From: CAVUXJ01 sp963814975
GTDB lineage: Bacteria; Acidobacteriota; Vicinamibacteria; Vicinamibacterales; CAVVIG01
Length of the DNA: 64,000 nucleotides
Direction of reading: 5' to 3'
Assembly: GCA_963814975.1 (NCBI GenBank)
Contig: CAWFFB010000025.1
Location: 1 to 64,000, forward strand
The notes under the pieces are model-generated. The model saw only the letters and a program-made list of their open reading frames with translations. It made no database searches and was not told the DNA's origin. Every line of letters begins with the position of its first letter. Within the stretch, counting starts at the first letter, position 1. Shown piece by piece: positions 34,074-42,827 of the stretch. The translations under genes and the position numbers were made by a program.

Positions 34074-34943
34074 TCAACCGATCTTGATTGCGGCCACGTC
34101 CTGATGACCCACCCTCAACCTGGATCGACCTCGTGCGAGGTGCGCCAGCCGTCGCGTTCGCCAACTCTGGATCGACACCGACTCCGCGGGGGCGACTTCG
34201 GCCGCCGCCTGTGCCCAACCGTCGATCAACGCTTCCTGCAGATCGCGCGCGTCCAGCGATAACACCCAGTCGCTCGGCTGGCGCTGCACCTGATAGCCGG
34301 CGCCGGCGAAAAGTCTCTCGGCGGCCGCAGCCGCATCCGGCCCGAGCGCGGTTCCGAATCCTTTATCCCGCTGCTGATGCCGGTTTACCAGCGTCCGAAC
34401 CAGCTCATCCCCAGCCTCGTCTGGCGAGCACTGAATGCGGCCGTCATAGTTGAGGGCAAACAGCACCGCCGAAGCATGCTCGCGGCAGCGCACCGCCAGG
34501 TCCCGCAGCCATGGCACCGAGACCAGATCCAGCAGCGCCGATGCCGTGACCAGCTGACGGCCGTGGAATATCGTGGCGGTCGTGAGGTCGGCGACGTCCA
34601 CTCGGCGTACTTGGACGCGGCAGTTCAGGCGTCCCCCTTGCAGCATCACGCCGCCCGGCTCGACGTGCGCCTTGTACGCGCGCGCGGCGGCCCATTCGCT
34701 CATCCGCACTGGTGCTTGCGCGATGAGCTCGCCATCGTCATCGACGAGCAGCCAGTCCTGGTGAGCTGGCAGACGCTCCGCCAGATAGCGCACGTTGGAA
34801 CCAGTGCCGCTGGCCATATCGAGCGCCTGCACGATGTCGTGGGGATGAAAAGCGTTGGCGACGACGCTTGCCAACTGCGACGAACGCGCGCTGAAGTCGG
34901 CGGGCTCACGCAGAGCGAGCCAGTCGGCGCTGAAGTCGCCCAT
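34074..34943 (-). CDS. Class I SAM-dependent methyltransferase
   Basis: 289 residues. Motif I is QALDMASGTGSNVRYLAERL and the acidic end of strand 2 is LLVDDDGELIAQAP; RVDVADL follows and TASALLDLVSVPWLRDL gives motif IV. It should methylate an O, N or C atom of a small molecule. Its ATG directly follows the TAA of the glycosyltransferase without a gap, so the two are almost certainly co-translated. Substrate presumably made by the other members of the cluster. Confidence 0.85.
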   Translation of the reverse strand: MGDFSADWLALREPADFSARSSQLASVVANAFHPHDIVQALDMASGTGSNVRYLAERLPAHQDWLLVDDDGELIAQAPVRMSEWAAARAYKAHVEPGGVMLQGGRLNCRVQVRRVDVADLTTATIFHGRQLVTASALLDLVSVPWLRDLAVRCREHASAVLFALNYDGRIQCSPDEAGDELVRTLVNRHQQRDKGFGTALGPDAAAAAERLFAGAGYQVQRQPSDWVLSLDARDLQEALIDGWAQAAAEVAPAESVSIQSWRTRRLAHLARGRSRLRVGHQDVAAIKIG

Positions 34944-36029
34944 TTACCTGGCTTTCACCTGACCCCCGGTGCCAGGGAGAACATGGTGCGTCAAGGCGTT
35001 CGCCATCGCGTCTGTCGCCTGTTCCCAGGTTGGCAGCCGATTGCGTGCGTGCCGGGCGCCCTCCGCCAGTTTTGCGCGAGCGGCCGGGTCCAGAACCTGC
35101 AAAAGGGCGGCGGCCAGCGCCTCCGGATCGCCTGGCGGCACCACGAGTCCCGCCCCCTGCGCCAACAGTTCCGGAATGGCCCCCGTCGCCGAGCCGACTA
35201 CTGGCAGGCCGTGCGCCAGCGCCTCCGCGACGGCCATGCCGTAGCCCTCGTATAGGGTTGGCAGCACGAAAACGTCCGCACTGTCATAGCAGTCAACCAG
35301 ACTCGATTCATCGACTTCACCCGCCAACAGCACGCGATCCTCCAGGCCATCGGCGCGCAGACGTGACCGCAGCTCGTCGACTGTGCGCGGATCCCGGTGG
35401 ACGCTGCCGACGCAGGTCAGGCGCCAGCGATCTTCCGCAATCATGGCGAGCGCGCGAGCCAGCGTCTGATGACCCTTTCTTGGGACGAGCGCCGCGACGC
35501 ACAGCAGATGGACCCGCTCCCCCCGGGAGCCGCGGGCCAATGCCGCCCGATCCGTACCCGGCTCGACGACGGCGATCCGGCCGCGCCCCACGCCGTAGCC
35601 CGCCAACATGTCGGCGGTTGCGCTGCTGGTGACGACCACGAGCCGCACGGCGGCAAGCGCGCGCCGTTCGCTCGCCTCGAACTCGGCCGCCGTGTTGGGG
35701 TCGATTCCGGTTTCCGCCGCAAGGGGATGATGCACGAGCGCGATCAGTCTGAGACGTGTCTGCTCGCGCTCGACCTCGCCTGGCAGCACCCCGAGGGCAA
35801 GCCCGTCGATCAGCACGGCGCCGCCATCAGGGATCGCCGCGAGCTCGCGCGCCGCGTGGGCCCGCGCCGCCGTCGATGGCCGCGGGAAACTGGCGTCGAG
35901 CGTGCGCACCGTGACGGACCAGCCGCGACGGCTGAGGCCCTCAAGAATGCGGCGGTCGTAACCGTACCCGCCGCTCCAGGTCTCGAGCCGGCCTGGCACG
36001 ATCAGCGTGAGCGAGCCGCCTGGCTCCAT
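34944..36029 (-). CDS. Glycosyltransferase family 4
   Basis: 361 residues, MEPGGSLTLIVPGRLETWSG at the start. GT-B features include GGYGYDRRILEGLSRRGWSV, RVHLLCVAALVPRKGHQTLA, and the C-terminal donor site VFVLPTLYEGYGMAVAEALA, then GLPVVGSATGAIPELL. It would attach a sugar to the cluster's small-molecule product. Sits between the PTPS-like gene (4 bases apart) and the methyltransferase. Its last codons coincide with a REP-like hairpin. Confidence 0.85.
   Translation of the reverse strand: MEPGGSLTLIVPGRLETWSGGYGYDRRILEGLSRRGWSVTVRTLDASFPRPSTAARAHAARELAAIPDGGAVLIDGLALGVLPGEVEREQTRLRLIALVHHPLAAETGIDPNTAAEFEASERRALAAVRLVVVTSSATADMLAGYGVGRGRIAVVEPGTDRAALARGSRGERVHLLCVAALVPRKGHQTLARALAMIAEDRWRLTCVGSVHRDPRTVDELRSRLRADGLEDRVLLAGEVDESSLVDCYDSADVFVLPTLYEGYGMAVAEALAHGLPVVGSATGAIPELLAQGAGLVVPPGDPEALAAALLQVLDPAARAKLAEGARHARNRLPTWEQATDAMANALTHHVLPGTGGQVKAR
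34947..34976. repeat. REP-like hairpin with GGGGTCAGG, overlapping the glycosyltransferase stop
   Basis: CCTGGC at 34947-34952 pairs with GCCAGG at 34971-34976, enclosing (on the minus strand) a GGGGGTCAGGTGAAA stretch. The GGGGTCAGG word also occurs at 16243-16252 (minus) and 58948-58957 (plus). Similar words flank REP-associated transposase elements, though no such transposase is present. Confidence 0.35.
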
Positions 36030-36033
36030 GAAG

Positions 36034-36450
36034 CTAGCTGTCGCCTACCGGTGCGTCGAATGCCGCACTCGCCACGTGCGATTCGTGCAGCGTGACGCGC
36101 AGGCTTTCGACCGCTTGCGCTCCAGGGCCCAGATCGCCGCGGCGGATCGCCCCGACGAGCCGATCGAACACCGTACGCGCCAGAAATTCCGTGGTGGTGT
36201 TCCGGCCCTTGAAGGCCGCCTCCTCGTCGAGATTCCGATAGTTCAAGTTCGCGAGCACGGTGCCGAGCGTTGCCGTGGCCCGCCCGATATCGACGACGAT
36301 GCCGTCGGAGTCCAGATCGCGCCGGCGGAACTCGACGTCGACCACGTACGTGGCGCCGTGCAATCGCTGCGCGGGGCCAAATACCTCCCCGGCAAAGCTG
36401 TGAGCGATCATGAAATGATCACGCACTGAAACGCTGTACATCAAAGACAC
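36034..36450 (-). CDS. 6-pyruvoyl-tetrahydropterin synthase/QueD-family protein, atypical active site
   Basis: 138 residues. VSVRDHFMIAHSFAGEVFGP, AQRLHGATYVVDVEFRRRDL and the pterin-anchoring SLRVTLHESHVASAAF place it in the PTPS/QueD family. His17 and His31 are two of the expected zinc ligands, but the canonical HGH is HGA, so the third histidine is missing, and no catalytic cysteine is visible. It may still bind a pterin-like substrate but not carry out the usual reaction. It sits upstream of the GT4 gene and behind a 90-base gap with an inverted repeat. Confidence 0.8.
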   Translation of the reverse strand: MSLMYSVSVRDHFMIAHSFAGEVFGPAQRLHGATYVVDVEFRRRDLDSDGIVVDIGRATATLGTVLANLNYRNLDEEAAFKGRNTTTEFLARTVFDRLVGAIRRGDLGPGAQAVESLRVTLHESHVASAAFDAPVGDS

Positions 36451-36475
36451 TCCTCGCTTGATCTGGATTTGTCAT

Positions 36476-36538
36476 CCAGTCATCTGGTCAACGAATTGGA
36501 TCGTTTTCAACCACCAACTCACTGACCAGATGACCAGG
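36476..36538. repeat. Inverted repeat between the MDR dehydrogenase and PTPS-like genes
   Basis: CCAGTCATCTGGTCA (36476-36490) pairs with TGACCAGATGACCAGG (36523-36538) nearly perfectly with a 32-base loop. It could end the dehydrogenase transcript or be a palindromic repeat; there is no clear T-run. Confidence 0.4.
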
Positions 36539-36539
36539 T

Positions 36540-37517
36540 TCAAGAGTACCGAATTCGATGACACAAGGTATCGCCCGGAGCAGCGGCCAGCGTCGCCATC
36601 ACCTGCGGTAGCGCGTCGAACTCGCTCTCGCCCGTGATCAGGATGTCCAGCGCTCGATCGGCGAGCACCGCGAGCGCGAGCTGCATCCGCCGGCGCGGAT
36701 TCCAGCGCGACCGTTGAGACGCGGCCACGTGGCCGACCTGCGACGACATGATGGTGAGCCGCCTCGCGTGGAACGCCTCGCCGAGCGCGATCGGCACTGC
36801 CTGGTTTCCATGCCAGCTCATTTCGACGATCGTCGCTTCGAAGCCGGCCAGGCGCAACGCAAGATCCAGCCCTGCCGCGGATCCGCTGGTGTGCACGACC
36901 AGGTCTCGATCTCCGGATGCCCGCTCAGATCCGGTGAAGCGGACGCCGAGGGCGCGGGCGACACTTTCGCGCCGCGGGTTGATGTCGACGAGCTCCACCT
37001 CGCAACCGGGTATTCGTCCGGCCAGCCAGGCGACCAGACACCCAACCGTGCCGCCGCCGACGATCGTGATCCGGTCCCCGACCTGCGGCCGGGCATCCCA
37101 CAGGCCGTTGATGGCCGTCTCGACGTTTGCGGCCAGCACCGCGCGACCGGGCGGTACGGACTCGGGCAGAACGTAGACCGAATGCGCCGGCACCACGTAG
37201 CGCGTCTGGTGCGGATACAGCGCGAAGACATGCCGGTGCAGCAGCTCGGGCGGGCCCTGCTCCACCTGCCCGACGTTTGCGTATCCGTACTTCACCGGCG
37301 CGGGGAAGTCGCCCGACTGGAAAGGCGCTCGCATCCGCTGATACTCGCTCGCCGGCACGCGGCCCTGGAAGACGAGCGCTTCGGTTCCGCGGCTGACGCC
37401 GCTGTACAGCGCGCGGACGAGCACCTCGTCCGCTGACGGCTCCGCCAGCTGTTCTGAGCGAATTTCTCCCTGCTTCGGCGAGGCGATCCAGAATGCCCGG
37501 GCAGCGGCATCGAACAT
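36540..37517 (-). CDS. MDR-family dehydrogenase without the catalytic zinc site (BchC-like)
   Basis: 325 residues. The N-terminal segment has ALYSGVSRGTEALVFQGRVP where zinc alcohol dehydrogenases carry a cysteine ligand, so the catalytic zinc is missing, as in BchC. The Rossmann motif is GDRITIVGGGTVGCLVAWLA followed by ELVDINPRRES, an acidic residue that favours NAD(H). It would oxidise or reduce the cluster product. Divergent from the phosphatidyltransferase gene with 53 bases between the starts. Confidence 0.8.
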   Translation of the reverse strand: MFDAAARAFWIASPKQGEIRSEQLAEPSADEVLVRALYSGVSRGTEALVFQGRVPASEYQRMRAPFQSGDFPAPVKYGYANVGQVEQGPPELLHRHVFALYPHQTRYVVPAHSVYVLPESVPPGRAVLAANVETAINGLWDARPQVGDRITIVGGGTVGCLVAWLAGRIPGCEVELVDINPRRESVARALGVRFTGSERASGDRDLVVHTSGSAAGLDLALRLAGFEATIVEMSWHGNQAVPIALGEAFHARRLTIMSSQVGHVAASQRSRWNPRRRMQLALAVLADRALDILITGESEFDALPQVMATLAAAPGDTLCHRIRYS

Positions 37518-37570
37518 GTCTAGAGATTCTGGGCCTTTCCGGCCACGCGATACAATCTCGAAAAGGCCCG

Positions 37571-39922
37571 ATGGACATCAACAGCCGGCGGCGTTCGGCC
37601 GACTCCCTGAGCGCGAGCGCGGGCATCACGCAGCTCGGGGGGCTCGTCGCCCTCGTGTGTGTCGCCTGGGCGGCCCGCGCGCCGTTGCACCTGGGCGAGC
37701 TGTATCCGTGGAAAGCCGCAGCGCTGTTCGCGATCGTCGTCGCGTTCACCCTGGTCTTGGTGCACGACCACCATCCGTTCGCGCGCTACGGGCCGGCGAA
37801 TCAGATCACGACCCTGCGCGCCGTGCTGGTGGCGCTGGTGGCAGGTCTCGTCGGAGAGGCGCCCCTTCCGGCCGTGGGCGCCTGGGCTGCCGGGTTGAGC
37901 GTCATCGCCGGGATGCTGGACGGTATTGACGGCTGGCTGGCACGCCGCAGCCGGATGGCCAGCGAGTTCGGCGCGCGATTCGACATGGAGATCGACGCCG
38001 CGCTCATCATGACGCTCGCGATCCTCGTGTGGACGCACGACAAGGCAGGCGCCTGGGTGGTGATGTCGGGACTGCTGCGGTACCTGTTCCTCGCGGCCGG
38101 CTGGTGGTGGCCCTGGCTGCGCCGTCCCCTTCCGCCGGTCCGTCGCCGCCAGGCAATCTGTGTCGTCCAGATCGTAGCGCTGATTTTCGTGATGGTTCCG
38201 GCAGTGACGCCCCCCGTCAGCATCGTTCTCTCCGCCATGGCGCTCGGAGCCCTCGGCTACTCATTCCTGGTCGACATTCTGTGGCTTCGGAGACAAGACC
38301 GACTGGCCGAAGGCGGACGCCGCGCCGGCCAGGAGCGCCATGATTGGCGCCGAGCGTTGAGCCTTGCGGCTGCCGTCGTGTTTCTCGACGCGGCGGTGAC
38401 GTTCAGCAACATCTGGCCGACGCCGGCGATCCGCTGGCAGGGCGAGCTGTCCGTCGAGCTTGCCGCGTTCATCCTCCTCCTGGTGATCGCCACGCGCTGG
38501 CTCGGTCCTCCGTCGCGCGCCGCGCTCGGATGGCTCAGCGGGTTGGGGCTGCTGCTGGTCATCGGGCGGTACGTGGATGTGACGGCGCCGGCGCTGTACG
38601 GTCGCGACATCAATCTCTACTGGGATCTGCGGTACGTACCCGACGTCGTTTCCATGCTCGTTCGTGTCGCCCCGACGTGGCTCGGCTTGCTCGTGGCTGC
38701 CATCGCCGTACTGCTGTTGTACGTGATGTTCGGGCTCGTGCGATGGGCGGTACGGCGCCTGGGCGCCGCCATGCTGGACGCACACGAACGGCGGATTCTC
38801 GGGGCGGTGGCGGCCGTGGCGATCGTCTTGTTTGCCGCTGAGCGTCTGACCGACCGGCTTCCGGTCGCGTTCGGGAATCCGGTTGTCGCGACCTTCGCGC
38901 GTCAAGTGCCGCTCGTCATCGGGGCGGTGGCCGGGTCGACCACCCTCGACCCGAGTCCACCGATGGATTCCGACCTGGCGCTTGTGAACGGCGCGGACGT
39001 CCTCCTGGTGTTCCTCGAGTCGTACGGCGCGGTGAGCTACGACCAGCCGGAATTCAACCGGCTTCTCACTCCGAGCCGCGCCGAACTCGAGACTGCCATT
39101 CGCGACACGGGACGGGATGTGGTCTCGACCTACGTCGAATCGCCGACCTTTGGCGGCAATTCCTGGCTGGCGCATCTGAGCCTGCTGTCCGGCGTCGAGG
39201 TCCGCGATCCGAACACCAATGCCGCCTTGATGACGCAGAAGAGGGATACGCTGGTCACGGCGTTCAGCCGTCAGGGCTACCGCACGGTGGCCGTGATGCC
39301 CGGATTGTGGCAACGATGGCCGGAAGGCGCCTTCTACGGATTCGACGATATCTACGGCGGCGAAAGACTCGATTATCGCGGCCCACAGTTCGGCTGGTGG
39401 AGCATGACGGATCAATTCGCATTCGCGAAAATGGATGCGCTCGAGGTGAGCCCCGCGCCGCGCGCGCCACTGTTCGTCTTCTTCCCCACGATCAGCACCC
39501 ACACGCCATTCACTCCCACGCCACCCTATCAGCCTGACTGGCGCCGGATGCTGGCGGACAGCCCTTACGAGGCGGCGGATCTGCAGCACGCCTGGGACGA
39601 GGAGCCCGACTGGATGAACCTCGGCCCGAGTTATGTCGCCGCGGTGGAATACGCCTATCGTGTGCTCGCCGGGTACGTACGGCTGCGCGCCGATCGCGAC
39701 TTCATCCTCATTGTGATTGGGGATCATCAGCCCCCCGCCGCGGTCAGCGGTCTGCACGCGCGATGGGACGTTCCCATGCATGTGATCGCGAGCCGCCCCG
39801 AAGTCCTCGAGCGGCTGCGCCACCGCGGTTTTCAGCCCGGCCTTCGACCTTCCGGCCCCGCGCTCGTCCGCATGCACGCGATGCTGCCAATCCTGCTGGA
39901 GGGATTCGGCTCTCGTCCATAG
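37571..39922 (+). CDS. Fusion of a CDP-alcohol phosphatidyltransferase and a membrane sulfatase/phosphoethanolamine-transferase-like domain
   Basis: 783 residues from MDINSRRRSA (AAGG upstream). Residues about 80-230 are the CDP-alcohol phosphatidyltransferase with the complete motif DGIDGWLAR-x8-G-ARF-D-MEI-D (D117 to D142), so this half should be active. Several further helices follow. From about residue 465 there is an alkaline-phosphatase-superfamily domain: ADVLLVFLESYGAVSYD, SPTFGGNSWLAHLSLLSGVE (nucleophile region, serine instead of the usual threonine), FFPTISTHTPFTP and FILIVIGDHQPPA. It would make a phospholipid-like linkage and then transfer or cleave a phosphate group at the outer face of the membrane. 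Divergent to the dehydrogenase and end of the cluster. Confidence 0.85.
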   Translation: MDINSRRRSADSLSASAGITQLGGLVALVCVAWAARAPLHLGELYPWKAAALFAIVVAFTLVLVHDHHPFARYGPANQITTLRAVLVALVAGLVGEAPLPAVGAWAAGLSVIAGMLDGIDGWLARRSRMASEFGARFDMEIDAALIMTLAILVWTHDKAGAWVVMSGLLRYLFLAAGWWWPWLRRPLPPVRRRQAICVVQIVALIFVMVPAVTPPVSIVLSAMALGALGYSFLVDILWLRRQDRLAEGGRRAGQERHDWRRALSLAAAVVFLDAAVTFSNIWPTPAIRWQGELSVELAAFILLLVIATRWLGPPSRAALGWLSGLGLLLVIGRYVDVTAPALYGRDINLYWDLRYVPDVVSMLVRVAPTWLGLLVAAIAVLLLYVMFGLVRWAVRRLGAAMLDAHERRILGAVAAVAIVLFAAERLTDRLPVAFGNPVVATFARQVPLVIGAVAGSTTLDPSPPMDSDLALVNGADVLLVFLESYGAVSYDQPEFNRLLTPSRAELETAIRDTGRDVVSTYVESPTFGGNSWLAHLSLLSGVEVRDPNTNAALMTQKRDTLVTAFSRQGYRTVAVMPGLWQRWPEGAFYGFDDIYGGERLDYRGPQFGWWSMTDQFAFAKMDALEVSPAPRAPLFVFFPTISTHTPFTPTPPYQPDWRRMLADSPYEAADLQHAWDEEPDWMNLGPSYVAAVEYAYRVLAGYVRLRADRDFILIVIGDHQPPAAVSGLHARWDVPMHVIASRPEVLERLRHRGFQPGLRPSGPALVRMHAMLPILLEGFGSRP

Positions 39923-39940
39923 AGCGGGCGGTCGGGACTT

Positions 39941-40609
39941 CTACGACGTCAGCCGCGCGTAGACATCCCCTGATTGGCGTTGGGCCGCGGACGTCCGAAG
40001 GCTCTCGAGCAACTCCTCGGCGTCCATCCAGCGGCTGGCGGTCAACGTGTAGGATTCACCGGACGACCAGTTGTATTGATAGGACCCCAGCGTGGAAAGG
40101 CGCGCAACCGTCTGCGCGACCTCGTCGAGTGCGCGCGGCAGATACTCGAACGAGAGGGCCGGGACGGCGCGGGTCAGGCCCGCGAGGACGGCCGGTTCAC
40201 CGCCTTCGACGTCGATCTTCACGAACGCCGGGGCACCGAACCGCTCGATCAGGGCGTCGAGGGTCGTCGATTCCACCTCGACGCGGCGATTCCAGCGCAC
40301 ACCCGCGAAGTCAGGATCGTGCGCCCGGGCCTCCCGCCATGCTGCGGCCAGTGTGGTCACCGTCGGCGTGCGGTCGCTGACCAGCAGAGTCGCTCGTCCC
40401 GGCGACGCGCCGACGGCCGCCTCGACGATCCGGATGCGCGGCGAGCGGGTCGCGATCGCGCGCAGGAGACGGGCGAAATCCGGCTGCGGCTCCACGGCCA
40501 CGACGAGGCAGCCGATCGCCGCAAAGCTCCGCGTCCGATTGCCGGCGTGCGCGCCGATGTCGAAGACGAGATCGCCGGGACCGACGAATGCGGCATAGAA
40601 CTGCCGCAT
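39941..40609 (-). CDS. FkbM-family methyltransferase
   Basis: 222 residues from the first ATG. GDLVFDIGAHAGNRTRSFAA is motif I, VVAVEPQP the acidic strand-2 end, and FVKIDVEGGEPAVLAGL the family's hallmark after strand 4. Codons further upstream (LDRVLGFARSIAIYHAIPLR) also look like this family's N-terminus, but there is no in-frame ATG, GTG or TTG, so the true start may be lost or non-canonical. It faces the phosphatidyltransferase fusion with 18 bases between the stops. It probably O-methylates a sugar or lipid. Confidence 0.75.
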   Translation of the reverse strand: MRQFYAAFVGPGDLVFDIGAHAGNRTRSFAAIGCLVVAVEPQPDFARLLRAIATRSPRIRIVEAAVGASPGRATLLVSDRTPTVTTLAAAWREARAHDPDFAGVRWNRRVEVESTTLDALIERFGAPAFVKIDVEGGEPAVLAGLTRAVPALSFEYLPRALDEVAQTVARLSTLGSYQYNWSSGESYTLTASRWMDAEELLESLRTSAAQRQSGDVYARLTS

Positions 40610-40747
40610 CCGTCGCTGGCGTAGAGGAATCGCGTGGTAGATCGCGATCGAGCGAGCGAAGCCGAGGACGCGATCTAGTGTCGCCGTGGAACGCTCAACT
40701 CCTGCAGGTTGGCCACACTTTCGCCCGACCGAACGGGACGGTCGGCG

Positions 40748-41287
40748 TTAGGGCCGCGTCTCGACGCGCAGATCCTTGAGCTTCGCGAGCATGTCCTCGG
40801 CCGAAGTAGCCGGCTGGACCGCCTTGTCAATCGCGGTGATCTTCCCGTTCTTGTCGATGTAGAACGTCCAGCGGTTCGCGACGCCCTTTTCGTTGAGGAC
40901 ACCGTACGCGGTCGCGACCTGCTTGTTCGGATCGCTCAAGAGCGGAAAGGTGGCACCCTGCGCTTCCGCGAAGGCCTTGTTGCCCTTTTCGCCTTCGAGC
41001 GGATCGACGCTCGCCATGAAATACGAGACGTTGAACTGGCGGATCTTGTCGCTGTTCTCCGCGAGCGATTTGCACTCGATCGTGCAGCCGCGCGTGAAGG
41101 CCGCCGGGAACCACGCGACCACGACCGGCTGCTTGCCCTTGAACTCCGAGAGCTTGTAGGTCTTCCCATCTGAGGCCTGCAGGGTGAAGTCGGGAGCCGT
41201 ATCGCCAACACTCAGCTCCGCCGCCGACGAGGGCATTGCCATCAGCAGGCCGGCAACAGATAGGATCGAGAGCACAAATATCTTCAT
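40748..41287 (-). CDS. Periplasmic peroxiredoxin (AhpC/TSA, BCP type)
   Basis: 179 residues with a signal peptide (MKIFVLSILSVAGLLMAMPS then SAAEL). Peroxidatic Cys68 lies in FPAAFTRGCTIECKSL and the resolving Cys72 four residues later, as in BCP/PrxQ proteins. The upstream bases include GGAGGTGAAAT. It would reduce hydrogen peroxide or lipid hydroperoxides in the periplasm with an unknown thiol donor. Confidence 0.9.
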   Translation of the reverse strand: MKIFVLSILSVAGLLMAMPSSAAELSVGDTAPDFTLQASDGKTYKLSEFKGKQPVVVAWFPAAFTRGCTIECKSLAENSDKIRQFNVSYFMASVDPLEGEKGNKAFAEAQGATFPLLSDPNKQVATAYGVLNEKGVANRWTFYIDKNGKITAIDKAVQPATSAEDMLAKLKDLRVETRP

Positions 41288-41357
41288 TTCACCTCCTCAA
41301 AAAAAGGAATACTGATTCTACACCTTCCGCCGCTTGTCGGGCTGCGCCGCCGCTGGA

Positions 41358-41828
41358 TCAGCGCCGCTCGTAGACGGTCAACTGTCCTGCCCGATCGAAG
41401 CCAACAATCGTATAGGGTTGGCCCGGGATGTCCATGCCCGGCGCACTCGCGGGCATGCCGGGGGTCGCCAACCCCACGAGCTTCGGCCGCTCGGCAAGCA
41501 GCCGCTTCACGACATCCGCCGGGACGTGTCCCTCGATGACATAACCGTCGACCACGGACGTGTGACAGGAGCCGGCCTTGTCCGGAACGCCGTACTTCTG
41601 CTTCACGGCAGTCATATCCTCGACGTTCGTTGCCGTGATGTCGAAGCCGTTGGCACGCATGTGATCGACCCACTTCGAACAACAGCCACACGTGGGCGAC
41701 TTGTATGTTGTGATTTTCGGAGCCGTCCGCTGCGCTAGAGGCGCCGTTCCGGACGAGATGGCGACGATCAGGGCGAGGGCAGCGAATCCCAGCATCCGTG
41801 ACCCTACTGCGGTTCTCGGGTTGCGCAT
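41358..41828 (-). CDS. DUF411 metal-binding periplasmic protein
   Basis: 156 residues from MRNPRTAVGSRMLGFAALAL, a signal peptide; an ATG 15 bases earlier is also possible. KITTYKSPTCGCCSKWVDHM holds the CxxCC metal-binding site, and DKAGSCHTSVVDGYVIEGHVPA follows, both typical of DUF411. These proteins are linked to copper handling. Alone on this strand between the peroxiredoxin and TerC. Confidence 0.85.
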   Translation of the reverse strand: MRNPRTAVGSRMLGFAALALIVAISSGTAPLAQRTAPKITTYKSPTCGCCSKWVDHMRANGFDITATNVEDMTAVKQKYGVPDKAGSCHTSVVDGYVIEGHVPADVVKRLLAERPKLVGLATPGMPASAPGMDIPGQPYTIVGFDRAGQLTVYERR

Positions 41829-42071
41829 GCCCCACTTTATCACTGCACGGGGCGGCGCTTTCGCCTGACACTTTTGTCGGGCAGGTGCCGAAATCCCTAT
41901 CGACCGTCACCGTTTGGCACCGGCGCCATCCGGCGGAATTCTGGCGCAACCGCGAGTCGGCTCAACCATTTACCGGATGTCCGAGCAACAGCAGGGCTTC
42001 CGGTACGCGCGTCGGGTCCCGGGCCTGCCTTCCAGGATTTCGTCCTGTCGTGGGCCGAAGTGCTCGTGCCG

Positions 42072-42822
42072 TCAGGGTGCCTCTTTGACAATGCGCTGAT
42101 GAAGCTTGACCGGCGGCTCCTTGGCGCCGCGCACCCGCAGGTTGATCATCTCCACGAATACTGAAAATCCCATCGCGAAGTAGATGTAGCCCTTCGGGAT
42201 ATGCATGCCCAGGCCCTCTCCCACGAGCGACATGCCGATGAGCAGCAGAAACGACAGGGCCAGCACCTTGACCGTTGGGTGCCGGTTCACGAACGAGCTA
42301 ATCGGCTCCGCCGAGACCATCATGATCGCGACGGCCAGGACTACAGCGGTGACCATGATCGAGATGTCTTCGGCCATCCCGACCGCGGTGATGACCGAGT
42401 CCAGCGAGAACACGATGTCCAGAAGCATGATCTGCACGATCACGGCGCCGAACGAGGGCGTGACGCGCGTCGCGCCGTGACCTTCCTCGCCCTCGAGCCG
42501 GTCATGGATCTCGATCGTGGCCTTGCCAAGCAGGAACAAACCACCGCCAATGAGGATGAGATCGCGCCCAGAAATTTCCTGCAGAAAACACCGTGAACAG
42601 AGGAGACGTGAGCCGGGTGATCCACGCGATCGACATCAGCAGCCCGACGCGCATCACCATCGCGGCGAGCAGCCCCACCCGCCGGGCCTTCAGCTGCACG
42701 GACCCTGGCAGCCTGCTGGACAGTATCGAAATAAAAATGACGTTGTCGACGCCGAGGATGACCTCGAGGAAGGTCAAGGTCACCAGCGCGAGAATGCCGT
42801 CGGAAGTCAGAAACGCGTCCAT
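42072..42822 (-). pseudogene. TerC-family membrane protein, one extra base
   Basis: Starts MDAFLTSDGILALVTLTFLE at 42822. Membrane segments include VILGVDNVIFISIL and, further on, VIVQIMLLDIVFSLDSVITA and MTAVVLAVAIMM-like helices; the D/N residues of LEVILGVDNVIF and DIVFSLDSVITAV are the family's metal-binding positions. The frame changes near 42582; removing one base turns FSAGNF into FSQEISGRDLILIGGGLFLL, exactly what TerC has there. Gene length 751 is one more than a multiple of three. Probably an intact TerC (metal exoenzyme loading or tellurite resistance) hidden by a sequencing insertion. Confidence 0.75.
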
Positions 42823-42827
42823 ATTGT

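Noticed and set aside
38261..39877. 538-residue minus-strand frame
   Set aside because: Antisense to the phosphatidyltransferase/sulfatase fusion, with GC-rich codon bias artefact and no domain.
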